From Orobanche coerulescens (Eukaryota; Streptophyta; Magnoliopsida; Lamiales; Orobanchaceae), in contig CM065818.1 in NCBI GenBank assembly GCA_033398695.1, forward strand, positions 34,868,001 through 34,932,000: 64,000 bases of DNA, read 5' to 3'. Shown in pieces: positions 35,551 to 45,820 of the stretch. The position numbers and the translations under genes were made by a program. Every line of letters starts with the position of its first letter. The first letter of the stretch is position 1. The notes under the pieces were generated by a model. It did no database searches, had not been told where the DNA came from, and was given only the letters and a program-made list of their open reading frames with translations.

Positions 35551-35690
35551 CCGAACCCCACCGTCTGAGTGGGTGGGTAGGGGGTGGGAGGGAGGGGGGA
35601 ACGCCGCAACATGCAATAATGTGTGGTTGGTTCGTTTCGGTCCGTAAAATGGACACTCTTGGGTCTATTCCAATAAATACACTTTGATAC
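35551..35690. other. G-rich spacer
   Basis: A tract of gggtgggtaggggg and similar runs, followed by sequence without recognisable features. Confidence 0.4.
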
Positions 35691-36537
35691 ATTTTAATAT
35701 TAATACATTTAATTAATTATATTAAATATAATTTTTCTAAGAAATAATTAATTAATTAATTAAAGTTGTCAGTAGCTTAAGTTAATTAATGGATATTCGT
35801 TATCTTAACCACGAAAAATAATATATTTAAATAAGGAGCCCGATTTCATAAGTTGGGATTTGGGTTGGAAATGCAATATCAATTCTTTAGTGGATTGAAT
35901 TGATATTAGGAAATTCAACTACATTAGGAAGGACTTAATATGAAAGGTTGAGTTATACTAGGAGTCCTAACTCTAATTCTCCTTAAGATATCTAGAGTAG
36001 CCCAAAGCCTACAAAAAGGACACATTGGGAGGGGGTTTGGCCGATCACATTATTCAAGATTGGGAGTTTGATTTTTGTTCTGGTATTTAATTGTAGATCT
36101 AGACTTGTGTCTTTGATTCTACAATTTAGGTAACATATCAATTTTTTAAGAGTGAATACATATTACTAGAAAATAAAAAGGTAAAATCGAGTGAATCTCA
36201 AGAACATAGATCGGCCAATCCATCTCAAGTGTCAAACAAGATCCGGTAGCTCGTTGCTCACACACGTCTGGACTAAGACGGGGATATACTTTAGAATATT
36301 TTAGCGAATAGATTGAAGAACAACCGTTATACTTCAAAGATAAATATCCTATGATCTCTTCATATAGATTGGGATATTTATTTTCACCAACAATAATATT
36401 AAATAAATAATACTAGCATTTAAAGTTCTTACAAATATTTGTAATAAATTAATTAGCATGCTTAAATAGATCTTGTGCTCGTGATGCGTAAAACGTATTC
36501 TTTCAAATTTCGCTTTTGCTGCATTTTATTTCCAACA
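35691..36537 (+). repeat. Copia-B 5' LTR, left-truncated
   Basis: Collinear with the last 800 or so bases of the copia-A LTR: gtcagtagcttaa, aaggagccc, tgcaatatcaa, agatccggtag, ending tttccaaca. The part corresponding to the start of the LTR is missing or unrecognisable. It is clearly more diverged from copia-A than the two copia-A LTRs are from each other, so it is a related older element or subfamily. Confidence 0.8.
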
Positions 36538-36539
36538 GT

Positions 36540-36552
36540 TGGTATCGGAGCC
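36540..36552 (+). other. Copia-B primer binding site
   Basis: tggtatcggagcc just after the LTR end, the same variant as copia-A. Confidence 0.85.
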
Positions 36553-37020
36553 AATTTTTAGGCTTTTGCTATTTTAATTAATTTTGGTGATTAATTGCTA
36601 GCAATTTAAATATTCATATATTATGATATTGGAATTTTGCTAGAAATTTTCTTGCAGGGAATATGATCCAATTATCATGGTTATGTGAATGAGTTTTTTT
36701 ATTATTTATACAATTATTAGTTTGGCCCAATTTTGAGGCATGCCATGGTTTTTCCTGTGAGAAAATCCACGAGTAAATCTAAGGTTTTTTTTTTTGTATA
36801 ATTTTGCTGTAATTCGAGGTATTTTATTTAATATGAAATTATAATTGAACTTGGAAAAGTCAAAATCACAAAGAAATAGAGCAGAATCGAGACTACTAGA
36901 CTGCTGGACAGCCGCGGGCGGACAGGCGCTGCCGAGAAGCACACGACTGATTCGGGCCGTTTTTGGTTCAGGTCGGGTCGATCAATGTATTTGGTCCGGC
37001 CAGTTTCACCTACGTTCTTT
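36553..37020 (+). other. Copia-B leader, left part
   Basis: Matches the copia-A leader (tgctagcaatttaaatattc, gtccaattatcatgg-like blocks). Interrupted by a solo LTR at 37026. Confidence 0.75.
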
Positions 37021-37284
37021 GCTTCTGTAATATCAGGAATTTTTTCTACTGTTGTTTATTATTATTTTATCTGAGTTATGTTGTACAACATGGAATCTGT
37101 ACAGTATGGATAAAATAAATGAAGGACTGAAATGTCAGTATTGGTATAATTGTTGTATTTGGTCGACAATTGTATTTGAGGATATAATGTGTTGAGTATA
37201 CGTATTCAGTATGCCGTATGTTCGTATATGGTATGTTGAGACGTTGGACAAGGATAGCTAAAAATGGCTAAGCACAGAGTCCTT

Positions 37285-37685
37285 AACGTACGCCAAGTTT
37301 ATAAGATAACGTACGCTAAATGTTAAGTGTTACGTACACTATGCACAACGCATTACGTACGTAACGAGGAGAATCAGACAGGATCAGGCTATGACCAACA
37401 GGTGGGTCCCGTGGTCGGCAGCTTTCGGCGCAGAACGTGCATGGGCGAGTCAACTCTTGGTTAACGTACGCTACGGGTAGTGCATTACATGCGTTAAGTG
37501 AAGATTTACTGTAGCAAGTCAACGTACGTATTACGTACGCTATGAAGGATATATTACGTACATAAGCAAGTGAACGAAACAAGTCAGTAAGTTCTGGAAT
37601 GATGTTACGTACGCTATGTTGGACGTGTAGCGTACGCTAGTGAGCATTACGTACGTTAATGTTGAGTGATAACGTACGTAATGGG
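37285..37685 (+). promoter_or_regulatory. Palindrome cluster AACGTACGTT in the solo LTR
   Basis: About a dozen cgtacg-centred motifs in 400 bases (for example ttaacgtacg, attacgtacgtaac, caacgtacgtattacgtacg, gtagcgtacgct), some degraded by single changes. It lies about 260-660 bases into the LTR, before the C/T-rich stretch at 37710-37770. ACGT is the core of bZIP sites, but no factor can be named from this. Confidence 0.75.
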
Positions 37686-39324
37686 CGATGAAGTTTATCA
37701 AATGAAGATCGGCTTCTCATTTCTTCACGAAAGAAAAACCATTTCTTCCTCCAAACTTCGTCCCTATGAGTGTGTTAGTGAGAATAAACCTCTTCCAACT
37801 TGATTATGATCTTGGAAGCATGGATTAGAGGCTTGGATATGAAGATATCAATGATTCTTGAAGAGTTTGATTGTGTTATTCATGTTCTTGAGGTATGTTG
37901 ATGAACTCTACACCTTGAATTCGGATTTTGATGTTATTGTTGATGAATAATTCGTATGAAGATGATTATGGTATCGTTGTTAAGATTCTTGAGGTTATGT
38001 AAATTGTATATTGGAAAGATACAATGATATATGTCTTCGATTATGTCATTTGTTATAATCATGATTATGGAATTATGATGTTCTTGGTATATATATCACA
38101 TCAAAGAGGGAAATTTGATAAGATATATGATAGTTTTAAGTATAATCATGGAATTAATGATTTAGACCAATGCTATGTTGATTGTAGTGGTAGAATTCGT
38201 ATGTTCTTGACGAAATACGAATCATGATAACAATTTTGAATCCGAAAAGATGATAGTTAATCTTATAACAAGATTCTCAAAGGTATTGAACTAGTTGGGT
38301 AGTTCGGGTTGCCGATTATGCCGATAGTATTGTTCTACTATGATATTTATAATTATAAACAAGGAAGAATCGTGTTAATTCGTATGAATTCAGAATAGAG
38401 TATGTTATGTAATCCTTGTTATCGAGATGAATTGATCGTTGATATGATTATTGGATTATGGAAACGTATCGTGGTTATGAATTCATGATTGATTGCTTCG
38501 AGTTGTTCGGAATTATGTTTAATCGGGATATTGTGGAACCGTTGGGTTTAGTGATCGGTTGTATTAATTGTTAAGTATGATCATCGAGTTGCGGTTTGTA
38601 TTGTAGATATGAGTTTGTATTTGTTGAGTTGGATTATTTAGTTTTGTATATGATCGAGGAATTGTTGAGCCGTTGAGTTTGATTGATTGGTTATATCGGG
38701 AATTGATTATTATCGAATAAGTGTTAATTGATTACTTCATTAGGTTGAGATTATTGATCGGTGATTAGAACCTTACTTTGCGGTCGTGTTCGAGAATGTT
38801 CGTGAATTGCATTGATCGGGGCCGAGAATCTTGCAGACGACGGCAAGGAATTGGTAATGGCTTCATCGGTATCGAGGCAAGTTATTACTTGCTCAGTTTA
38901 TAATATTTAATGAATAGTTTCCGTTTCGTTCATTTCTAATTCGTATAGCAATGTTTATAATCATAATCACAGGAGATTTGGGATTATAAGTTGTATTTGA
39001 GTTTTGGGAATTAAATCATAATGTATAAGAATTACATTTGTTGTTGGAATACTGGGTATCAAGGATACATTGTGGTATAGATGAAGATATGAATTATCTA
39101 CCGTCTGTGACATTTTGGATCGTCAAATATTCAGAATAATGGTTGGTGATGGTTTAGATAAACGAGATTGCTCTCGAAGGACTCGGAGCAAGTATTTAAT
39201 CATTTTTGTCATTTGTGTTGATCATGTTGTGATACATTCGTGTATCGTTGTTGTCATGCATTTGTGCACGGTTGTTGTCGTGCATTGTGTACTGTTTTTT
39301 TGTGCAGTTGTGCATTGTTGTCAT

Positions 39325-39475
39325 ATGTCCACCATGTGTTGGCCCGACGAGATCAACATGGGATATCTATAGTTGTGTGCGCTGGATCGCTGGATAGGTA
39401 ATGCCACCATGCATTGGTCCGACAGGATCATCATGGGGATCTATAGCTGTGTGCGCTGGATCGTTGGATTACCAT
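39325..39475 (+). repeat. Two-copy motif in the solo LTR
   Basis: Two copies of a unit of about 90 bases share catgygttggyccgacrrgatc, atcwacatgggatc-like and gtgtgcgctggatcg blocks. A comparable doublet with a gacggggcct core lies in the gypsy-2 LTR and with accgatgggtcctc in gypsy-5. Confidence 0.6.
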
Positions 39476-40478
39476 ATGTGTTGTTATTGTGCATATGTAT
39501 ATTATGGGTTTGCCATAAGTATACATTGTTATTATTGATGTGAGCATATTGACATTGTCATATGAGTATGCATTTGTAGGTCTTGTGTTAAGACCGTGTC
39601 CGTATGTCGTCGTGGCATTTCATATCTTGAGGTATGTTCCGTATTTCCTTTAGTATTTGTCTTTGATGGACAATTGATTATCGTGTTGAGATGTGATGAT
39701 GTTGCCCGACGGATTGGGTTGGACAGAGTTAGTAGATTTCGTAGCAGTGAGTTATGATAATGTTTTGAGAACCTTGGGTATTGCTGAGATACAATACAGA
39801 TATTTCGGTATGAGCTTATTGTGTTGTTGAAAGGATACGAGATGTGAACTTTGGTGATTATTATCACGAGTTGGGAAAGTTATGGCGGTAAGATTACATT
39901 AGTAGTATTCTTACTTAGTATCTCATTGGTATGTAATTATTGACGTGATGTGATGGTTATCATTGTTGGATATTATGGCTGACCTCGTCATGGGCTTTCT
40001 TTTTAGGTTCTTGGATTATCAAGCTTGTAGCGGTCGTGAATAGATGAGCTTCCTAGAGGATACTGGCCAGGGCATGTATTTGTGTATTGAGTTTCCTAAT
40101 CGCTGCTAGAGTATTTCAATTGTTTGTCTTTTTCCGCTGCATGAGTATTTTTAAATGGCCTTTTGGTATCTGGTAACTTAGGTTACCTTGACAATCGTTT
40201 TCTATACTATTTTGTCGGTACGTGTAAGCGATAACTTAACGTATGTTTTTAATCCGTTGAGTTTTGGCATTTCGGGCCTTGTGATTTCAAATGAGATTTT
40301 ACGACGGTTTTGATAATTGGATTTTATTAAATCTTCGAATGTTTTAAATAGATAGTACCGTCGTTAGCCTCTTAGGCGTTCGTAAATGTTAGTGAAAATT
40401 TCATTCAGCCTTGTGGGTTCCGTTCCGGGGCCCACGGTACTGTAATATTCCTGGATGGCTCTGGGGTGTTACAGCTTC

Positions 40479-40912
40479 TGCTGGAGAGCCAGGGTTTTAA
40501 AATTGATTTTTTTTTTTGTAATTAATATTGCATAAAAGTGCAAATTTAAATTTTATAAATCCATGGTCCGACAGGATAGGAGTGACGAGATGCTTGATCC
40601 AGTGGGAGATATCGAGTCGAAGAATTTCTTGGATTCAATTCGGGGACGAAAACCATGATAACTGGATTATTTTATTATTCTTGCATTTATTTTGGTTTTT
40701 TCCGTTTTGAATGTATGATATGTATGAATTATGCATTATATGTTTCTTGCATGCTAGGACGAGAAAATAAAAAACCTTAAGGCTTAATAATTAAATGATT
40801 AGATTACTTTACTTTTGTAAATAAAATCAAATTAGCCTCTATAATAAATTTAAATTGTGAAGTAATTAGCATGCGCATTGACATTAGAGTCTTCCTCCAT
40901 ATCAGATGTGCA
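40479..40912 (+). other. Copia-B leader, right part
   Basis: Matches the copia-A leader at about 18345-18715 (gacgagatgcttgatcc, gaaaaccatgataactgg, agcatgcgcattgacatta). Ends where the Harbinger-like element starts. No copia-B coding sequence is found after it. Confidence 0.8.
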
Positions 40913-40915
40913 TTA

Positions 40916-42140
40916 GGGCAACTCCAACAATGGTATTAATAAGATAGGGATCAAAATCAAATTTTGATACCTATTGATCAGTATTCTTAGGTACCAAATT
41001 TTGATTTCCAACAATAGGTATCAAATCAATGGTATCAAATATATTTTTATATTTGTTAAGTTTATTAATGCTTTCAACATTATTAATTATTTTAAACTAT
41101 GACTATGTTTTAATTAATTATTTTTTAATCAAAATATCTTGTAAAAAGTTAAACAAATTTAAAATTAATATCAAATTACAAAATATCTAAGCAGATTTGC
41201 AGTACTTATATCCCTATGAGGCATGTCATATCCTTATTTGTCAACTAGATTTTAGATAAAATTTTATCTACATATCCTACAAAATATCTAGTAGGAATTC
41301 CTGGACTTTCATCTATAAAAAGTACCCATTGTATTATGTTTCACACATCCGCTTGAGCTATCAAGCAAAATATCAGTTTCACATTTTCAATCATTTTGTC
41401 TTGTTAATTTAATGGAGAGATTACAAAAATTGATGTTGAAGCATGACCGAGAAGATAAAACTAGGCGTCGACGTTCAATGGCAACAACGGCTCCACTCAA
41501 CTCGGAGTAAGAAAATGAAGATGGAGAGTCATCGCAATGGGGCGGTTTTGTTCCTGGTCGGATCTATATGCGACGTCATAAGAAAGTGCACACCTTGCTC
41601 CATGAACAGTACTTTGCTAATCCATGTACTTGCTCGATAATTTCGCCGTCGTTTTAGAATGCATAAGCATTTATGTGAAAATATCATGTGCGGGATTACC
41701 AACTATGATGACTATGTTAGAGTTGATGATTTCGAACATTACAATAAAATGGGAAAAAGAAAGTATAGTGGACAGTACTAATGTTCTTACAATTCAATTA
41801 CAAAATATAACTGGTGACGGGGAATAAAAATACACGTAAAATTTGTGTATGCCGAGGCGATTGATATCTTCCCGCAAGATAATTACATCCCGTATAGTGC
41901 TGACGATTTTCAGACGTATTATCCCCAAAGATACAACGGCTAACATCTTCGGTTCTGCAGCACACCGGAAAAGAAACTCCGACGAGCTTTAAGTGTGCGA
42001 GAGCTAAGCATACTGTATGAGTGTATGTATGATTCTGATAATTTCGAGTATGGGAGATGATATGATGGATGTTATGCAGCATATTACGCACTGTATATAT
42101 ATAGGGCTCTCCATCATGCAGGGTATTAACTCAGGCATTA
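40916..42140 (+). mobile_element. PIF/Harbinger-like DNA element, 3' truncated
   Basis: Starts gggcaactccaacaatgg, a typical Harbinger-type terminus, right after tta (40913-40915), a plausible 3-bp target. A transposase remnant follows at 41412-41890. I cannot find the matching inverted terminus; the right end given is where recognisable sequence fades. It is inserted in the copia-B leader. Confidence 0.6.
41412..41890 (+). pseudogene. Harbinger-type transposase N-terminal remnant
   Basis: In shifting frames the region reads PGRIYMRRHKKVHTLLHEQY, then FRRRFRMHKHLC, then YDDYVRVDDFEHYNKMGKRK-like sequence. This matches the N-terminal part of plant PIF/Harbinger-like nuclease proteins (GRRYI..R....H..L..DYF, then FRRRFRM). 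The DDE nuclease core is not seen. It contains at least one stop and one frameshift. Confidence 0.6.
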
Positions 42141-42149
42141 AGACAAACG

Positions 42150-42335
42150 AAACTACAGTATTAAGTTAGGTTTCATGACCATAAAAATGTTGTATTAAGA
42201 CGGGTCTAATACACACATTCAGTGCATTGTACCTGTAACACCCCCAAAACCATATGGGAATATTAAGACAGGTTTTATGACCATAAAACTGTTGTATTAA
42301 GACTGGTTTAATACACACAGTCAGTGCACTGTAAC
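42150..42335. repeat. Tandem duplication with an LTR-terminus-like join
   Basis: Two copies of a block of about 70 bases (atgaccataaaa, gttgtattaagac, taatacacac, cagtgcattgta) are separated by tgtaacacccccaaaaccat. That join resembles the start of the gypsy-5 and gag-only LTRs in plus-strand reading. Confidence 0.6.
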
Positions 42336-42779
42336 AGGCCATTTTATTTCAACAGTCACAAGAGGAGGAGTTCAAACGTTCAAAATTCAGGTCTGCATGG
42401 CACCAAATAATTAATATTCGTGCCCAAGTCCAAGACCCCATAGACCATCCCAAAGACCAATTGTCAAGAATCAAGAACCAAGATCCAAGGTCCCCGAGCC
42501 CAAGCCAAGCCGAGCCGGGCGGGCGGGCGGGCTCGCCTGTGGTCTAGTCAACTCCAAGTCTAGGTTCATAGTCTTGGTCATATTGTACACCATCCAACTC
42601 TCTTCACTTTATCAAGTGTATTAACCTTCATCATATATCCAATGTGACATGTGATTCTTCATATTCCCATTCATTTCAAAATGCCCTTTCAAATGGCTAA
42701 CTTCGTTCATTCATTTCTCACTAATTAAAAATCAATTTTGAGAAATTAGATATACTACGTGTTGTTACTCAAAATATTA
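42336..42779. other. Unassigned spacer
   Basis: No coding signal. It has an imperfect run of caagrnccaag-like units at about 42420-42510 and a (GGGC)n tract at about 42515-42530. Confidence 0.4.
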
Positions 42780-43652
42780 TCTGGAGATGATATTGCTGGA
42801 GTGGTCGAGTAACAAACAAATGCGAGAACACTTCCGTGGGAAAGTCAATAACACAAGATTTGTCGGGATTGTTAGTCCCGGGCTTGAATGCTCTCGCGAG
42901 ATGTTATTAATATGAATACTAGGGAGTACAAATATTAATATTAGAATACTATTACAATGAGTGTAAAGAATCTAGTTATCTTAGCTATTGAGCATGAAGA
43001 TTGCCGGAAGAACTAGATATGAAGCTCTGTGAGTTCTTGCTTTTTTGGTGTTCTGTATACGTGAATGAGTTTCACACTGTGAGAATGTATTCGTCAAGTA
43101 AATCCACCGTTCTTTGGCCATTGTTGGAGGCCTTCTATTTATAGGAGAAGAGGTTGCTAGGTCCTCCCCGGCGATCGCGGGCGACCGCCGTTTTCTATAT
43201 TAGAATAAGGTGGGCGATCATTCCATCACGTGGGACTGTTTCCTTAAAGTCCGAGGCTGCTGCTGGCAGCCAGATGCGCGAGCCAATGAGAAGTCCGCAC
43301 TCGTCCTGAGTCGCTGTCTGGGGAGGACCCACTTTGTACCTTTCGGCGGGCTTGTCGGTAGGTGTGAAGGTGGTGACAGGCTGGGGTCAAAAGGCCTTAT
43401 CTTGTGGCGCCTTTTGCGGATCTGCACGTGGGTCTTCGTCCGAGATTCGGTCTTCGAAGACTCTGACGGGTGTCGAATTCATATGTGGCACGGGACGATC
43501 ATCTACAATCGGACATTATAGGCGATCGCCAGATGCCAATAGACGATCGCCTTGGATGTCGGCCGCTAGGCTCTTGCCTAGTGTCTGTCTTCTTTGGCTG
43601 GCTCTTGACCATTACACCGATCGCCATCAAGGCGTATAAATCGCCGCACAAC
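42780..43652 (-). repeat. Probable 3' LTR of an unassigned LTR element
   Basis: On the minus strand it begins TGTTGTGCGGCG at 43652, directly after a polypurine run CTGGGGGGCAAT. It has a TATA box (CTATAAATAG) at 43135-43144 on the minus strand, followed by a leader. The left end is not resolved and no duplication was found. Upstream of the TATA box lie repeated gcgatcgc palindromes. Confidence 0.55.
43135..43144 (-). promoter_or_regulatory. TATA box of the LTR at 42780-43652
   Basis: Minus strand CTATAAATAG followed by AAGGCCTCC. A similar arrangement (CTATATAAGG then AGGGCCTCC) occurs at 55803-55812. Confidence 0.55.
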
Positions 43653-43795
43653 AATTGCCCCCCAGCTCGCTCCGATGTTGAAAACATGGGGTGAGGTGGC
43701 ACTATTTGGCGATCGCTTATTTTAGACGATAAACTCATCTGTTTTATGACAAGGATGATCGTCACTTGGACGAACTGATTTCGAATCCGGACGAT
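43168..43795 (-). promoter_or_regulatory. GCGATCGC palindrome cluster
   Basis: ggcgatcgcgg, gggcgatcat, ggcgatcgcc, agacgatcgcc, ccgatcgcc, ggcgatcgctt and gatgatcgtc recur over about 630 bases. Most lie upstream of the TATA box at 43135-43144 on the minus strand; the last ones lie beyond the LTR start, in the 3' internal region. Confidence 0.55.
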
Positions 43796-43853
43796 CTCCT
43801 TATGCGCTGGAAATAGCGGGAAGTGGAGGCGGGCTCTCGAAATGTTGCAGGAC
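43653..43853 (-). other. 3' internal tail with polypurine tract of the unassigned LTR element
   Basis: Non-coding sequence between the polypurine run and an abrupt junction with gypsy-5 at 43854. The junction lacks the first 35 or so bases of the gypsy-5 LTR, so it is a deletion or recombination breakpoint. Confidence 0.45.
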
Positions 43854-44379
43854 ACGCCGTGAGCCCCGCCTTGGGACCCACAAGGCTATTTATAAGCGGA
43901 ACACATGAACTCTGACCGAGGAGGTCCAATACAATGAAATGAAAGAGAATAAAAATGGTATTCAAATCATATCCAATATATATCCAAATACAACACATCT
44001 CAATTCAATACCACGGCAACACAGGCTGGAATATAAAGGAAACCAAAAACAGTACTCGAGTATTCAAAAACCATTTAAGTACAAGAACACTGAATGGAGG
44101 AAATACAAAACATAACCAGAGACAAGACACAGCATCACACTTGCCCTTCATATTCGTGCTGACCCGGTATGTGCCTATCCGCTCTCCTAGATCCTGACAT
44201 GAAAGGTATTTTCCCCATAAAGGGGTTAGTCGACGAATAGCTAGTGCAAGTATATCGAATATGAAATACAATACTCCTCGACAATAAAGTAAATGTAATC
44301 ATCATCTCATCAATTCAAGACTAGTATTCCGGAATAACTAAATCTCATAGTATCACACTCAGTTCATACATGATTAACC

Positions 44380-44515
44380 GCGGAACCGCACCAGAGTCTA
44401 CGGAACCCTCAGAGGACCCATCGGTCCGTCCCAGAGTGGTTAACCCAAAATATCTGTGGAACCGCACCACAGGATACGGAACCCTCAGAGGACCCATCGG
44501 TCCGTCCCAGAGTGG
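44380..44515 (-). repeat. Two-copy motif in gypsy-5 3' LTR
   Basis: ggaaccctcagaggacccat and cggtccgtcccagagtgg occur twice, about 72 bases apart. The minus-strand core GGGACGGACCGATGGGTCCT aligns with gggatggtccgacggggcct of the gypsy-2 LTR. The other gypsy-5 LTR has the same pair at about 51885-52017. Confidence 0.75.
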
Positions 44516-45130
44516 ATTATAACCCATTATACAATTTATATATCTTACTTTCAAAGTCTAGAACGCACAATCATAAACATATACTTGCCTTTGAGACATC
44601 GAGAATTCGGAAGGAAAAGAGTATAAATTCGGTAGGTCCAAGAACGCACTCCTGGAACCTAAACGATTCGTAAGGAATAAGATAATAAATAATCCATACT
44701 CAAATCACACGAAGAAACTCCCGAAACCAGCCTACGATTCACGAAACTACAAGGATAATCATCGAGATGTTTGAAAATCACCAAAACCCTCTCAAGTTCG
44801 AACAAGGTACAAAACAATCCATATAATCGTAGGGGAAACATGGGTACGGAGTAGATGCATCATATTCTCAAAGATCTCAAGCTCCAAAATGGATAAATCG
44901 GACGAATCTAAGAAAATCCCCAAAAATTCCCAAAACTAGGGTTCTAAGGAATTTACCTTGATTTGGAAGATAGAAATGGATTAGATGTTGTGTAATCTTT
45001 GTTATTCAACCAAAGATGATGATAGCTGAAGAAGGATCGCCTCAAATCGCTCTGAATCGCCCAATCTCGCTGGTCCCATCGGAAACGGAAGGAAAAGATG
45101 GAAAATGATGATTTCAGTGGTTGACTGCCC

Positions 45131-45140
45131 CTTATATAAA
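45131..45140 (-). promoter_or_regulatory. TATA box of gypsy-5 3' LTR
   Basis: Minus strand TTTATATAAG followed by GGGCAGTCAACC, immediately downstream of the palindrome cluster. The right LTR has it at 52634-52643. Confidence 0.65.
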
Positions 45141-45148
45141 ACGCCAGG

Positions 45149-45625
45149 TTAGCGCAGGCTAAGAATCGGGGCTAGCGTGCGCTAACGGGGTCACCCGGTA
45201 GTCCAGTGGCTTCTGTCCTGAGACGTTAGCGCGCGCTACTACACCTTAGCGTGCGCTAACTGTTGTCCTGCAAAAATTCCAGTTCACTGCCCAACTCCGC
45301 TAGCGTGCGCTACGACTGGGCACTAGCGCGCGCTACGCAACATCTTTAGTGTGCGCTAGCTAGTGCCTAGCGTGCGTTACCTGCTAGTCCAGAAAGTAGA
45401 AATACCTCACTACCTCTGTCGACTCATCTCATTAGCATGCGCTACTGACCACGAATAGCGTGCACTAGCGAACTCCTAGCTTGCGCTAATTGCTAGTCCA
45501 GAGAGCAGAATTAGCTACTGCCTCTGCCAAGCCTGGACCATTAGCGTGCGCTAAGTCTCAAAGCTAGCGTGCGCTACTCAAGTAGAAATAACGTGCGTTA
45601 TCCTAGGCCTAGTGCGTGCTATCTG
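45149..45625 (-). promoter_or_regulatory. Palindrome cluster AGCGTGCGCT in gypsy-5 3' LTR
   Basis: About 16 tagcgtgcgcta/tagcgcgcgcta motifs in 480 bases, with variants from single changes (tagcatgcgcta, tagtgtgcgcta). It ends a few bases before the TATA box. Compared with the other LTR, one motif pair is missing here and another is present only here. Confidence 0.8.
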
Positions 45626-45785
45626 CCTGTCCCAGAATACTGCCGAAAGGTCCAATTAACATGATCATGATCCAAAAAGGTACGAAACTCCAAATCAACA
45701 TTGAAAACATATCAAAGTGTTTACAGAGCGACAAAATAGGAAGAACAACAAGGTCAAAAAGTCAATAAAAAGTACGGGTATTACA

Positions 45786-45800
45786 TTCTCCCCCTCTAAA
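45786..45800 (-). other. Gypsy-5 polypurine tract
   Basis: Minus strand TTTTTAGAGGGGGAGAA directly before the 3' LTR. Confidence 0.87.
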
Positions 45801-45820
45801 AAGAAGTTTCGTCCCGAAAC

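Larger units (their letters stand above)
37026..40473 (+). mobile_element. Solo LTR of a gypsy element (3448 bp)
   Basis: Begins tgtaatatcagg, ends ctggggtgttaca, and is flanked by perfect 5-bp duplications gcttc (37021-37025 and 40474-40478). There is no internal region or partner, so the element was reduced by LTR-LTR recombination. The ends and the CGTACG cluster relate it to the LTR of the gag-only element at 56940-63342. It sits in the leader of copia-B. ORFs inside show no domain. Confidence 0.92.
43854..45785 (-). repeat. Gypsy-5 3' LTR, outer end truncated
   Basis: Starts TGTAATACCCGT at 45785 on the minus strand and ends at 43854, about 35 bases short of the terminus seen in the other LTR. 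Carries the AGCGTGCGCT cluster, a TATA box, a donor-like CAAGGTAAAT at about 44956 and a two-copy motif at 44380-44515. Confidence 0.92.

Noticed and set aside
35280..35692. Overlapping ORFs of 70-135 codons on both strands
   Set aside because: They read through a perfect hairpin, which yields mirror-image ORFs.
37285..37685. CGTACG cluster as a possible CRISPR array
   Set aside because: Motifs are short, irregularly spaced and palindromic without spacer structure, in a eukaryotic LTR.
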